Source of the DNA: Spirosoma sordidisoli
GTDB taxonomy: Bacteria; Bacteroidota; Bacteroidia; Cytophagales; Spirosomataceae
Length of the DNA: 64,000 nt
Direction of reading: 5' to 3'
Assembly: GCF_004138325.1 (NCBI RefSeq)
Contig: NZ_SBLB01000009.1
Coordinates: forward strand, 124,001-188,000
Positions within the stretch are counted from its first letter, which is position 1. Every line of letters begins with the position of its first letter. The position numbers and the translations under genes were made by a program. Of this stretch, positions 36,263 to 46,422 are shown one piece after another. The notes beneath the pieces were generated by a model. It was given only the letters and a program-made list of their open reading frames with translations, was not told the origin of the DNA and made no database searches.

Positions 36263-36414
36263 CGATCTATAGTCAGGTTGTAAACAGCAATTTCAGGATC
36301 CTGATTGGCAAATAATGGATACGGGTAGCCCTCGACCAGCCGACCAGACAGACTCGTGATGAATCAGAACAGGCGACTGGCTACTACCCGGCAGAACGAC
36401 GTTGACCGGGTTTA

Positions 36415-37845
36415 TCAGCCCAGCTTAAATACCCATACGGGTTGGTTGGCAAGTTGCTGGCGTACTTTTTCCGGGATAGTTACTTGTGCTTCCTGTCCGT
36501 TTTTTTTCCAGGTTAGCGGTTGTTTAACCCCCAGCAGCGTCAGTGACTTTGCGGGGGCCAGCGGTAGGGCCAGGCTGGCCGGCAGCTGCTTTTCGGATTC
36601 TTCGGGCAGATACGACAGGTAGGTAGTAGCCCCCCGCTGGGTGAACGCCCATTTGCCCTGCCGGTACGGAGCGAGTGGTTTGGTATTGTAAATCGACTCC
36701 CCGTTTACCGTCAGCCACGTCCCGATCTCCGCCAGGCGACTATAGGCTTCCTCGTGCCACTCGCCATCTGGTCCCGGGGCAATGTTAAGCAGGAGGTTTC
36801 CGTTTTTGGCCACTACATCGACCAGGGTCTGCACCAGCTTCCGGGTTGGTTTGAAGTTTTCTTTAGGAATGTACGACCAGCTATCGCCCATGGTCATGCA
36901 CGTCTCCCACGGAATAGGCATGTACTGATCCGGGATTTGCTGTTCGGGGGTTACGTAATTCTCGAACTCACCCGACACCGTTCGGTCCACGACGAGCAGA
37001 CCGGGCTGTTTCTTCCGGGCATCGGCGGCAATGCGGGCCATGTCGATATCCTGGTTGTAGGGAATGGTCCGCTGCCAGCTGATGGTCGAGTCGATGGTAT
37101 TGAACGGACGCACCCAGCCTCCGTCCAGCCAGAGTATATCCACCTTCCCGTAATCCGTCATCAGCTCCTGAATCTGGTTGTAGGTGAATTCTTTGAACTG
37201 GCTCCATTCCTTGGGGTATTTTTTGGGGTCGTAGTTCACGTTGCGGTCTTTGGGCGGGAAATACGGCCACCAGTAATGCTCGTTATGCCAGTCCGGCTTT
37301 GAAAAATAGGTGCCCACCATGAAGTCCTGCTGCCGGAAGGCCTGCAAAATCTCCTTCGTAACGTTACTCCGCGGGTTAGTGGCGAAAGGCGACTGGGTAC
37401 TGGTAATTTTATAGTCGGTCTGCTTCGTATCGAACATACAGAACCCGTCGTGATGCTTCGTGGTAAAGATCATATACTTCATACCCGCCTTCCGCGCTGC
37501 ATCGGCCCAGCGGTCGGGGTTAAACCGGACGGGGTTGAAGGTCGTCTGCAGCGCTTCGTATCCTTTCTTATAATCAAACCAGTTCTGGGCCGTGGGGCCT
37601 TTTCGTTCACACCAGCCTTCGTCTTCGGGGCAGAGCGACCAGGATTCTACAATGCCCCGCTGGCTGTACGTACCCCAGTGCATCAGCAAACCGAACTTAG
37701 CCGTTTGCCAGGTATCGAGCTTTTCCCGGACCTGCTCATCCGTTGGCCAGACGTATTTATCATGCTTTTGCTCGGAGTGCTGCTGAGCCAGGCCAGGGAT
37801 CGATACAGCCAGGGCGAGCCATAAGGCGAGGTGAGTACGCTTCAT
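36415..37845 (-). CDS. GH29 alpha-L-fucosidase, exported
   Basis: 476 residues with a signal peptide (about 1-20, SIPGLAQ). GH29 barrel motifs: KFGLLMHWGTYSQ, KYMIFTTKHHDGFCMFDTK (His131/132), and the nucleophile Asp241 in DILWLDGGWV. LVDVVAKNGNLLLNIAPGPDG is the other family signature near the C-terminal end of the barrel. A short C-terminal sandwich domain ends the protein. The enzyme removes alpha-linked fucose. Located between GH92 and GH2 enzymes, it fits trimming of fucosylated N-glycan-like or plant glycans. The acid/base residue is not assigned, as it varies in GH29. Confidence 0.93.
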   Translation of the reverse strand: MKRTHLALWLALAVSIPGLAQQHSEQKHDKYVWPTDEQVREKLDTWQTAKFGLLMHWGTYSQRGIVESWSLCPEDEGWCERKGPTAQNWFDYKKGYEALQTTFNPVRFNPDRWADAARKAGMKYMIFTTKHHDGFCMFDTKQTDYKITSTQSPFATNPRSNVTKEILQAFRQQDFMVGTYFSKPDWHNEHYWWPYFPPKDRNVNYDPKKYPKEWSQFKEFTYNQIQELMTDYGKVDILWLDGGWVRPFNTIDSTISWQRTIPYNQDIDMARIAADARKKQPGLLVVDRTVSGEFENYVTPEQQIPDQYMPIPWETCMTMGDSWSYIPKENFKPTRKLVQTLVDVVAKNGNLLLNIAPGPDGEWHEEAYSRLAEIGTWLTVNGESIYNTKPLAPYRQGKWAFTQRGATTYLSYLPEESEKQLPASLALPLAPAKSLTLLGVKQPLTWKKNGQEAQVTIPEKVRQQLANQPVWVFKLG

Positions 37846-37931
37846 AGATTGGTTTGATAAAGATGAAAAAAAGCACCGCGGAGCTGACTGTTTGCCACAA
37901 CCAGCCGATCCAGGACCGCACAGCCGGTTCG

Positions 37932-40241
37932 TTACCGCTTGTCGGACGAGAACGAATAGGGAAAAGCTGCGGGCTGGGTGCCGCGTTGTTTGTTGGGTTG
38001 AGCCACCATCGTGAAGTTGATCGTTCCGCCCCGCAACAGATCGCCGTGACTAAACCAGTTTTTTTCGTAAACCGTACCGTTGCGGGTTACTGCGCCAACG
38101 TACCGATTCTGGCTGCTGTTGGCGGGGGCATTCAGCACCAGCATTTTTCCATTTTCCAGGCGGAGCGTTGCTTTTCTGAACAGGGGCGTACCCAGCACGT
38201 ATTGATCGGTTCCGGGACAAACGGGATAGAACCCGAGGGCCGAAAACACGTACCAGACCGATGTCTGCCCGTTGTCTTCATCTCCGCAGTAGCCATCGGG
38301 CGTGGGTTTGTACAGCCGGTTCATGACGTCGCGCACCCAGTACTGGGTTTTCCAGGGTTCGCCGGCATAGTTGTACAAATACGTCATGTGCTGGATCGGC
38401 TGGTTGCCGTGGGCGTAGTTACCCATGTTCATGATCTGCATTTCCCGAATCTCATGAATGACCGAACCGTAGTACGAATCATCGAAAATCGGCGGTACGA
38501 CAAACACGGAATCGAGCATACCGACGAATGATTTACGCCCACCCATCAGGCCAATGAGCCCCTCAACGTCGTGAAAAACTGACCAGGTATAATGCCAGCT
38601 GTTGCCCTCGGTGAAGGCGTCGCCCCACTTGAAGGGGTTGAAAGGCGTCTGAAACTGACCATCCTTGTTTTTACCCCGCATCAGTTTGTGACTCGGGTCA
38701 AACAGGTTTCGGTAGTTCTGGCTGCGTTTCGCAAACCGGTCGATCTCCGACTGCGGCCGTTTGAGGGCTTTGGCCAGCTGGTATATGGTGAAATCGTCGT
38801 AGGCGTATTCGAGGGTGCGGGCTGCGTTTTCGTTGATCCTGACATCGTAAGGCACATAGCCCAGTTTGTTATAGTACTCCACACCGGCCCGGCCCAGGGT
38901 CGAGATCGGACCGGCGTTTTCCGAGTTTTTCAGGACGGCTTCGTACAACGTGTTGATGTCGTAACCCCGTGCCCCCTTCAGATACGCATCGGCCACGATC
39001 GACGCCGAATTGGACCCGATCATGACCGGCCGATGGCCCGGGCTGGCCCATTCCGGCAACCACCCGCTTTCTTTGTAGGTGTTCACCAGCCCTTCCTGAA
39101 TATGGGCGTTTAGGCCGGGATACATCAGGTTAAGAAAAGGAAACAGCGCCCGAAACGTATCCCAGAAACCGGTATCGGTGAACATATACCCCGGCAGAGT
39201 CTGCCCGTTAAAGGGACTGTAGTGTACGACCTTTTTGTTGGCATCCAGTTCGTAAAACTTGCGCGGAAACTGGAGGGAGCGGTACAGACAGGAGTAAAAC
39301 GTCTGGAGCTGATCGACCGATCCACCCTCAACGGCCATGCGTGTCAGCTCGGTGTTCCAGGCTTGTTTGGCTTTGTTTTTTACCGTTTCAAAGTCATCGG
39401 TGCCGATCTCGCCCAGATTCCGTTCGGCCTGTTCGGGACTGATGAAGGAGGAAGCCACCCGCGCCTGAACCTGTTCGCCCCTGCGGGTTCTGAAGCCAAC
39501 AACAGCCCCCGTATGATCGGCCGTCAGCTCAATGGCCCCGCTGTTGGTTTCCTTCCCATTCCAGACCGCCGTACTCGTAAACGGACGGTCGAACTGGATC
39601 ACAAAATAGTTTTTGAAATTCTGCGGCACGCCCCCGCTGTTCCGGGTGGTATATCCGATGATTTTACGCTCGGCCGGGATAATTTTGACCGACGACCCTT
39701 TGTCGAACGCGTCGAGGATCACGTACGCACTGTCGGTTTGGGGGAAGGTAAACCGAAAGCGGGCGGCCCGTTCGGTCGGGGCAATTTCGGTCGTTACATC
39801 GTGGTCGGCCAGGTAAACGGCGTAATAGTAGGGTTTGGCGACTTCGGCCTTGTGCGAAAACCAGCTGGCCCGCTGGTCTTCGCCGGGTCGTAGCTTTCCG
39901 GTTACGGGCATGATGGAAAACTGACCGTAATCATTCATCCAGGGAGATGGCTGGTGGGTTTGCTTGAATCCCCTGATCTTATCGGCCGCGTAGGTGTAGG
40001 CCCAGCCGTCGCCCATTTTGCCGGTCTGCGGCATCCAGGTATTCATGCCCCAGGGCAGTGTAATGGCCGGGTAGGTATTGCCATTCGACAGACTGGGTTT
40101 GGAATCGGTGCCCATGAGCGGGTTCACCCACTCGACCGGATCACTAACCGAACCCGTGTTCTGTGCGAAACCCGGCAGTTCGGCACAGCACACCCCCGAA
40201 AAGAAAAGAAGGTAATTGAGTAACGACTGTTTTTTCAACAT
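37932..40241 (-). CDS. GH92 alpha-mannosidase, exported
   Basis: 769 residues with a signal peptide (about 1-26, CAELPGFAQ). N-terminal sandwich: VNPLMGTDSKPSLSNGNTYP, TLPWGMNTWMPQTG. (alpha/alpha)6 barrel with FTDTGFWDTFRALFPFLNL, proton donor Glu545 in TEGNSWHYTW, and the hallmark GDEDNGQTSVWYVFSALGFY at about 653-672. GH92 enzymes are calcium-dependent exo-alpha-mannosidases acting on N-glycan or yeast-mannan side chains. The ATG overlaps the stop of the ROK regulator (TAATG), so the two are translationally coupled. GH29 follows 86 bases later. Confidence 0.95.
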   Translation of the reverse strand: MLKKQSLLNYLLFFSGVCCAELPGFAQNTGSVSDPVEWVNPLMGTDSKPSLSNGNTYPAITLPWGMNTWMPQTGKMGDGWAYTYAADKIRGFKQTHQPSPWMNDYGQFSIMPVTGKLRPGEDQRASWFSHKAEVAKPYYYAVYLADHDVTTEIAPTERAARFRFTFPQTDSAYVILDAFDKGSSVKIIPAERKIIGYTTRNSGGVPQNFKNYFVIQFDRPFTSTAVWNGKETNSGAIELTADHTGAVVGFRTRRGEQVQARVASSFISPEQAERNLGEIGTDDFETVKNKAKQAWNTELTRMAVEGGSVDQLQTFYSCLYRSLQFPRKFYELDANKKVVHYSPFNGQTLPGYMFTDTGFWDTFRALFPFLNLMYPGLNAHIQEGLVNTYKESGWLPEWASPGHRPVMIGSNSASIVADAYLKGARGYDINTLYEAVLKNSENAGPISTLGRAGVEYYNKLGYVPYDVRINENAARTLEYAYDDFTIYQLAKALKRPQSEIDRFAKRSQNYRNLFDPSHKLMRGKNKDGQFQTPFNPFKWGDAFTEGNSWHYTWSVFHDVEGLIGLMGGRKSFVGMLDSVFVVPPIFDDSYYGSVIHEIREMQIMNMGNYAHGNQPIQHMTYLYNYAGEPWKTQYWVRDVMNRLYKPTPDGYCGDEDNGQTSVWYVFSALGFYPVCPGTDQYVLGTPLFRKATLRLENGKMLVLNAPANSSQNRYVGAVTRNGTVYEKNWFSHGDLLRGGTINFTMVAQPNKQRGTQPAAFPYSFSSDKR

Positions 40242-41452
40242 TAGGGTATTTGTTCGTATTCGAGCAGATTTTGCAGCACGTAGGCCTGGGTGCCGTAGAG
40301 CTTGGCCATCTCTCCCAGCTCCGAAAGTTCAATTTTCAGGTTGTCGCGGTAGTTCAACAGGCAGTACTTGTCCAGCGCCTGCTCCAGCGGCCGCCGGATT
40401 GATTTTGCCACCCGGGCCAGTACGCCGTTGACGATGATGAGTTCGGGATTGAAGAGGTGCACCGCCGTGGCCAGTCCCCGTCCGAGTTCACTGCCTACCT
40501 CGCTCAGCAGATCGATGCAAAACCCGTCGCCGACGTTGGCTTTGGCAATAATCATCTCGATCGTGATAGCCTCGGGGCCTTCTTCATTCAGGAGTGACAT
40601 TCGGCCTTTCCGCAAGCCTGCCTTTGCCCGTCTGATCAGCGACGAGGCCGATGCCAGCGTTTCGAGACAGCCTACTTTTCCGCAGAAGCACAGCTCGCCA
40701 TCGGTCTTCATCTGGATGTGGCCCAGCTCACCGGCAAAGCCAGCCGTTCCCTGCAGCACCTCTCCGTTGATGATGACACCCAGACCGATACCCCAGTCGA
40801 TGTTGATCGACAGGACATGCTTTTTTCCCTGTGCCAGGCCAAAGTGATACTCACCCAGAATCGTTGCTTTAGTATCGTTGATGTAATACACCGGTGCTTC
40901 GAACAAGAGCGCAAAGAGCGTACTCAGCGAATGACCTGGCTGGCTCAACTCCGGATAAGTATGGTTCAGGCTCAGAACCGGGTTTACCAGACCGGGCATG
41001 GTAGCGCCGATGCCGATCACCTCGCGGCCCTCTACCCGCAGATACTGGGCCAGCTGGTTGAGCGGATCGTGCAGCTTTTCGACAAACTGGTGGGTTTCGC
41101 CCAGTTGCAAATCCAGGTCTACCCGATGAATCACTTCATTATTCAGGTTGAAAATCAGCAGCTTGGTATCGTGCACATTGCTGTCGACTACCAGCGTGAC
41201 ATACCGGTTGGGATTCAATGCAAACAGCGAGGGTTTACGGCCAAACTGGGCGGTCCCGATGCCGATGCCATGCACCCAATCCGTCGCGCTCAATTCCTCA
41301 ATAAGGGCTGTCGTGGACGGCACACTGCTATGCACCGTACTGGCTAACTGAGCAATGGTTCGCGATTGAGCCCGGTAAAGTTCGGCGATGATATTCCGTT
41401 TTAATTTGTTTTTCTTCGTGTCAATGACGGAGATGATGGCATTATCCTGCAT
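40241..41452 (-). CDS. ROK-family transcriptional regulator
   Basis: 403 residues. An N-terminal winged helix-turn-helix (about 12-70, RNIIAELYRAQSRTIAQLA) precedes a two-lobed ROK domain. The sugar-binding/zinc block is GFAGELGHIQMKTDG followed by CFCGKVGCLET, with the usual His and three Cys. INIDWGIGLGVIINGEVLQG is the ROK signature. Such proteins repress or activate sugar genes in response to a sugar or sugar phosphate. It overlaps the GH92 start by one base, so it very likely controls, and is expressed with, the GH92-GH29-GH2 genes. The gap upstream (206 bases) is the likely promoter and autoregulatory site, but I found no clear operator. Confidence 0.93.
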   Translation of the reverse strand: MQDNAIISVIDTKKNKLKRNIIAELYRAQSRTIAQLASTVHSSVPSTTALIEELSATDWVHGIGIGTAQFGRKPSLFALNPNRYVTLVVDSNVHDTKLLIFNLNNEVIHRVDLDLQLGETHQFVEKLHDPLNQLAQYLRVEGREVIGIGATMPGLVNPVLSLNHTYPELSQPGHSLSTLFALLFEAPVYYINDTKATILGEYHFGLAQGKKHVLSINIDWGIGLGVIINGEVLQGTAGFAGELGHIQMKTDGELCFCGKVGCLETLASASSLIRRAKAGLRKGRMSLLNEEGPEAITIEMIIAKANVGDGFCIDLLSEVGSELGRGLATAVHLFNPELIIVNGVLARVAKSIRRPLEQALDKYCLLNYRDNLKIELSELGEMAKLYGTQAYVLQNLLEYEQIP

Positions 41453-41658
41453 GGTAATCGATGTACTTCAGCAAATCATAAATCAACGGATTCAGGTTGC
41501 CGAAAGACGAAATAAAGATGGGTGGTTTAGACAGCTGGTTATACTCACGCCAATGAAACTCAATAATTTACAAAATTCCGATTAGGCGTAGGTCGATCTT
41601 TTTTCAAAGACCGGAGTCATACTGGCCTACTACATCCACTCGGGTAAATGTGTGTTAT

Positions 41659-43014
41659 CTATTTTTTACGGGTAGCCTGCATCGATGCCGCCTGCCCGTT
41701 TAATCCCAGTTTTTTTACGACGAACCGGCCGATCTGCTCGCCCTGCCGAACCCCGTTTTCGATCGAATCGCGAAAATGAATGCCCCCGTACAGCCTGGAT
41801 ATGGCAGCCTCCCGGGCGGCCTCTCCAAATGATCGGTACGTACGGGCCGGCACCCCGAATTCTTCCTCTATCACGTCGGTATACGCAACGGATTTTCCGG
41901 CCAGTACCGTTAGTACCGTTGCCACCGCCTGCGACATGACACTATGCCCGCTGGTATACTCCGGAAAGGGCGGGGTTTGCAGCAGCGGGCGCCAGGCGCG
42001 GTCGATCTGTTGGTTGATGACCGTTTCGGGGCGTATCCGATTACTGGTGTATTTCTCGTCCCAGCAGGATATGAACGCGTCGGCCATGGTAATGCCCACC
42101 AGCGTATGCCACCGGATCGTTTCGGCCAGAGAAAGGTTTTGTTGTTCACAAACCAGGCTGGTAATCCCCATCCAGTGGCCGCTTGGCGATATTTTTTTGG
42201 TGCCGAAGTTGACATGACCCTTCTGGTTCAGGAAGAAGGGGTTACAATCCCAGAAGTTGGCAATGTGACGCTGCTCATCGGTCAGGGCCTGGGTGGTGTC
42301 ATACACCTCTCTGGCCAGCTGGTAAAAAGCAGACTCTTTCTCAGCGCTATAAGGGACCGGACGTACCGGGCGAAACTGAGCGGCACTGTCGAGCAGAAAT
42401 GGCCGCAACGTGGCCCAGTAGGGCTCGTAGGTTTCGGAGTAAGCGGGTGGAGTGGGCTGCCAGGTTCCCGGCTTGTCGTCGGGCGTGTAGCGCATCATCC
42501 CGCTGGTTTTCAGATACCCGTCGGCGGCTGCGTACCGGACTATTTTCCGTACCAGGCTATCGGCGTAGGCCCTTGTCCGGCTAACTTGATCACTAGTCAG
42601 GTGGCGCTGCTGCTGGCTGTCGCTGATCAGCTGCTGGCGGGCCTCCTCGAGCAGATAGCCCGATGGAAGCAGTTCTTCACCCATTCGCAACAGAATATAC
42701 TGGCTTCCAAATTCGACGTCGATAGCCGGGTCGGGGGCGGCAGGGATTGGTAATGAATACCCGCGAAGGAGCCCCGTCAACGGGACATAGCCCGCTGGTT
42801 TCTGCTGCCGGTACATCAGTTCGTAAGCCGCCAGATTCGCGTAGGCGTAGTACCGGGCCGCCCCGCAGGGGCCGGTTACGTCGGTCACCATGACGTCGGT
42901 CAGCTTCTTCAGCGCCCTGGCGTAGCCAACACCAGTTGGCCCGGGCGGGGCTGCCACAGCCGCCAGAGTCAGCCCGTTGATGATCAGCAAAAACCAGAAT
43001 CGCTTCATACGCAT
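41659..43014 (-). CDS. Vanadium-dependent haloperoxidase-like (PAP2 superfamily) exported protein
   Basis: 451 residues with a signal peptide (about 1-22, TLAAVAAP). Vanadate/phosphate-binding motifs of the PAP2/haloperoxidase fold: KYTSNRIRPET, FPEYTSGHSVMSQ (His357) and AISRLYGGIHFRDSI (Arg407, His413, the vanadate-ligand position). The family includes bacterial vanadium haloperoxidase-like proteins and acid phosphatases; which reaction applies cannot be decided here. Its ATG follows the stop of the VCBS protein with no gap, so the two are translationally coupled within a SusC/SusD operon. Confidence 0.85.
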   Translation of the reverse strand: MRMKRFWFLLIINGLTLAAVAAPPGPTGVGYARALKKLTDVMVTDVTGPCGAARYYAYANLAAYELMYRQQKPAGYVPLTGLLRGYSLPIPAAPDPAIDVEFGSQYILLRMGEELLPSGYLLEEARQQLISDSQQQRHLTSDQVSRTRAYADSLVRKIVRYAAADGYLKTSGMMRYTPDDKPGTWQPTPPAYSETYEPYWATLRPFLLDSAAQFRPVRPVPYSAEKESAFYQLAREVYDTTQALTDEQRHIANFWDCNPFFLNQKGHVNFGTKKISPSGHWMGITSLVCEQQNLSLAETIRWHTLVGITMADAFISCWDEKYTSNRIRPETVINQQIDRAWRPLLQTPPFPEYTSGHSVMSQAVATVLTVLAGKSVAYTDVIEEEFGVPARTYRSFGEAAREAAISRLYGGIHFRDSIENGVRQGEQIGRFVVKKLGLNGQAASMQATRKK

Positions 43015-46000
43015 CTATGGTTTTTTTCGGTACACCTCCATCGTGTTGTTATTCCGCCCGAACAGGATATGCTGTTGAGCGCCTTTCCCTACCACCACCA
43101 CATCCCGAACATCGCCTTTCACGACGAAGCCGGACCGGGTCTGGGGAACGTACGAAAACTGTAGTTTTCCTTCATTTCGGAACAGCTGGCCGTAACTGGC
43201 ATCCATCTTTCCGATTTTTATTCGGGTACTCGACTGATTACCAGCCAGCAGCAGGTCAGTCCTGCCATCCTGATCGGCGTCGAGGAAGGCAATAGCAAAT
43301 ACCGGCGCAAACTGAGCTTCTGTCGGCAGTTCGTGCCAGATAAAGGCGCCGTTTCCCGTATTTTCGAGCATTCCCGACGCAAACTGGGTTGCCTGGAGGG
43401 TATCCGCCTGGCTGAGCTGTTCGGGCGTTAGCATGTCGGTCAGGCTGGCTTCGGCATAGGCCTGGTAGGTGGTAAACTTCCGACGCAGGGAGAACATCTG
43501 GTTCAGCGCTTCATCGCGGGTGGCCAGGGGGAACGGTTTGCCCTGAATGTAGTACGTCAGAAACGGATCGATCGACTCGTTCTGGTCAAAGTCGGCATAG
43601 GTGATGCGAACGGGTTCCCTTTCAGAAGGTTTCAGCTGGCAGTTCTTCCCAAAATTGCCCAGCACCAGATCCGTATCGCCATCGCCGTCGAGGTCACTGG
43701 CTTCGACCCGGTTCCACCAGCCCGCAGCGGTCAACGGACGGGGTGTTGCCAGCTGACGTCCCTGCTGATTTTTCAACAACAGCACGGGCATCCACTCGCC
43801 CACCAGAACCAGGTCGTTCCAGCCATCGCGATCTGCATCGAATGCCAGCGCATCCGTCACCATACCCAGGTTTTTCAGGTAAGGCGCCCACTGGGCTGTG
43901 GCCTCGACAAAATTTCCTTTCCCATCGTTGATCAGGATACGGCTGCTGACCGCCTGCGGGTAAAAGCCCGGACGAACCCGCCCCCCCACGAACAAATCCT
44001 GGTCACCGTCTTTATCAATGTCCAACGCTACAACGCAGGCATCACTGCTCTGATCGCCCGGCAGCGCGTCGGCCGATCGGCTGAAGTTGCCCTTTCCGTC
44101 GTTCAGGTAAAGCCGGTCGTTCAGCAGCAGGTCGTCGGGCAGGTAGGCATAGCCCCCGCTGACAACGTACAGGTCCTGATCACCATCGCCGTCGACATCC
44201 ACAAACTGGGCGTCGGTATCTTCGCTCAGCTTGTCGGCCGTAAAGGCGGGCTGGGCCATCGGTTTCCACGTACCGTCGGCCTGCCCAATCAGTAGCTGGC
44301 CAGCCTGTCCTTTGGCGCCGGGGGCATACAGATCCACCCGGCCGTCGCCGTTTACGTCGCCCTGCGCCAGATGGGGTCCCTGATTAGACAGCATATTGGG
44401 CATGAGCGGCTGCCGCTTGAAGTCATTATAGACATCCTCACGATGCCGGTACAACGTCGAATCGGCCGGTAGAGCGGTATAGAGCGGCTTCTCTATCGGC
44501 TGATATACATACGGTTTGTCGGCGCTTTTGTAGCGAACGACCAGTTTCTGATCCGCTTTGACATGCCGAAGCAGCTGGGTCCGGTTGTCGGGCCAGACAA
44601 TCCGGATGCTATCCGCTGCGGTTTGTTTACCTAAACCGACATGCAGCGGGCCGTACATACTGGATTCGAACCCTCTCGACGGGTTGAATTCCTGATACTG
44701 CTGCATACCGCCGGCATACACCCAGACCTTAGCGCCAATAGCGGCCGTGGCGGTACTCTCACCGAGCTGGATGGCCAGGTAATGCTGGCGGGGGTTATCG
44801 TTGCGGTAGATGGCAGCGGGTTCGTTTACGTTATTGGTAATGATTTCCAGATCGCCGTCCCCGTCGAGGTCCGCATAAACCGCTCCATTTGATAACAGGG
44901 GCTGGTCTAATCCCCAATCCTTGCCTTTGTTGTCGAAGGTAAGTTGTCCTGTATTTCTGAATATATAGTTCTTCGTCGCCGACGATGGCATCTGTTTCAG
45001 AATATCCATCATGGCCGTCGGGCTTCCTTTTGACGCTTTCAGTTGGGCATCGGCATAGAACTTCATGAAGTCCATATTCGTGTAGTCGCGCAGATAGCCG
45101 TTCGTTACGAACAGGTCTTTCCAGCCGTCGTTATCGAAATCGGCAACAAGCGGAGCCCAGCTCCAGTCGGTATTGGAGATTCCGGCCAGCTGACCAATCT
45201 CGCTAAAGGTAGGCACGTTAATCGATCCGGCTTTCTGGCCCGTGTTTCCGTTGTTGAGTTGCAGCATGTTCCGCATCAGCTGGTGGGAGAAGCCGTTGCG
45301 CAGCATGTTCTGGTAGACCTCGTAGTTCTCGGGCCCATAGAGCAGTTTCTGCCGCCGGTTGTCTTCGGGCAACATGTCGAGGGTAAAGATATCGGGCCAG
45401 CCGTCGTTGTTCATGTCGACGACTTCGTTCCCCATGGAGAAGTAACTCAGGTGGCCAATGGCCTGGTCGAGCTGGTCGACAAAGTGGCCCTTGCCGTCGT
45501 TGAGGTACAGGTAATCCTGTTCAATATAATCGTTGGATACGTACAGATCAGGCCAGCCGTCGAGGTTGATGTCGGCCACGGCTACGCCCAGTCCGAAGCC
45601 GATGGGGTTACCTTTAATACCGGCCGATTCGCTGACGTCGACAAACCTGTTGTTATCGTTCCGGAAGAGTTTATCCCCGGCAAATTCGTCCCGCATGGCT
45701 TTGGTCAGCGCTGCGTCGAATCGTTTGAAGTCTTTGATATTATGGTTAAGCAGGAAGCAGTCCAGATCACCATCCCTGTCGTAGTCGAAAAAGACGGCCT
45801 GGGTACTGTAAGCGGGTGAGTCAAGTCCGTACTGAGCGGCCTGGTCCGTAAACGTCAGCTGCCCTTTTTTGTCGAGGTGATTGTTGATGTACAACCGGTT
45901 TCGCTGAATGGCCGGGTCGCCATTGCCGGAGTAACATACGTAGATATCCAGCCACCCATCGCGGTTGATGTCAACGAGGGTAACGCCTGTTTTCCAGCCC

Positions 46001-46320
46001 GGTCCCTGACCGATTCCGGCCGAGGCAGACCGGTCGGTGAAACGCAGGTTGCCGTCGTTCAGGTACAGCCGGTCGGGCGTCATATTACCCGTAAAATAGA
46101 GGTCAGGCCGACCGTCGTTGTTCAGATCCCCGACGGCCACGCCCCCTCCGTTATAAAAATACTCGTAGGCCAATACATTCTGCTCTTCCGTTTCGGTCAG
46201 CTGGTTGGTGAACCGTATGCCCGTCTGCTCCGGAGCCAGCCGGGTAAACTGGGCCTGGAGACCGGTCGGAACCAGCAGGGCCATCAGCCCAAACAAAGCG
46301 ACCAGCGGGTTTCGGTTCAT
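43015..46320 (-). CDS. VCBS/FG-GAP propeller protein with ASPIC/UnbV domain, exported
   Basis: 1101 residues from the ATG at 46320, which gives a signal peptide ending LQAQ; an ATG at 46344 adds eight residues. Repeated calcium-binding FG-GAP/VCBS blades are seen: VGDLNNDGRPDLYFTGN, VDINRDGWLDIYVCYSG, FDYDRDGDLDCFLLN, ADFDNDGWKDLFVTNGY, ASDLDGDGDTDLVLGNF. Between two propellers lies an ASPIC/UnbV domain (about 520-605, GFESSMYGPLHVGLG, SIRIVWPDNRTQLL). The fold is that of CRTAC1-like secreted proteins; no enzyme activity is known for certain. It lies 103 bases after SusD and abuts the haloperoxidase-like gene. Confidence 0.9.
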   Translation of the reverse strand: MNRNPLVALFGLMALLVPTGLQAQFTRLAPEQTGIRFTNQLTETEEQNVLAYEYFYNGGGVAVGDLNNDGRPDLYFTGNMTPDRLYLNDGNLRFTDRSASAGIGQGPGWKTGVTLVDINRDGWLDIYVCYSGNGDPAIQRNRLYINNHLDKKGQLTFTDQAAQYGLDSPAYSTQAVFFDYDRDGDLDCFLLNHNIKDFKRFDAALTKAMRDEFAGDKLFRNDNNRFVDVSESAGIKGNPIGFGLGVAVADINLDGWPDLYVSNDYIEQDYLYLNDGKGHFVDQLDQAIGHLSYFSMGNEVVDMNNDGWPDIFTLDMLPEDNRRQKLLYGPENYEVYQNMLRNGFSHQLMRNMLQLNNGNTGQKAGSINVPTFSEIGQLAGISNTDWSWAPLVADFDNDGWKDLFVTNGYLRDYTNMDFMKFYADAQLKASKGSPTAMMDILKQMPSSATKNYIFRNTGQLTFDNKGKDWGLDQPLLSNGAVYADLDGDGDLEIITNNVNEPAAIYRNDNPRQHYLAIQLGESTATAAIGAKVWVYAGGMQQYQEFNPSRGFESSMYGPLHVGLGKQTAADSIRIVWPDNRTQLLRHVKADQKLVVRYKSADKPYVYQPIEKPLYTALPADSTLYRHREDVYNDFKRQPLMPNMLSNQGPHLAQGDVNGDGRVDLYAPGAKGQAGQLLIGQADGTWKPMAQPAFTADKLSEDTDAQFVDVDGDGDQDLYVVSGGYAYLPDDLLLNDRLYLNDGKGNFSRSADALPGDQSSDACVVALDIDKDGDQDLFVGGRVRPGFYPQAVSSRILINDGKGNFVEATAQWAPYLKNLGMVTDALAFDADRDGWNDLVLVGEWMPVLLLKNQQGRQLATPRPLTAAGWWNRVEASDLDGDGDTDLVLGNFGKNCQLKPSEREPVRITYADFDQNESIDPFLTYYIQGKPFPLATRDEALNQMFSLRRKFTTYQAYAEASLTDMLTPEQLSQADTLQATQFASGMLENTGNGAFIWHELPTEAQFAPVFAIAFLDADQDGRTDLLLAGNQSSTRIKIGKMDASYGQLFRNEGKLQFSYVPQTRSGFVVKGDVRDVVVVGKGAQQHILFGRNNNTMEVYRKKP

Positions 46321-46422
46321 GTATGACAGCAGAGAGCGATGCATCAACGTAGTTACGGGTTAATAAACCGCTGGTTGGCCACGGCCTATTAACCCGTAAT
46401 TTAAACAGAATGAGCTGAATCC

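Noticed and set aside
41388-41585. 65-codon plus-strand frame upstream of the ROK gene
   Set aside because: Partly antisense to the ROK start and without features; this gap is more likely the regulator promoter region.
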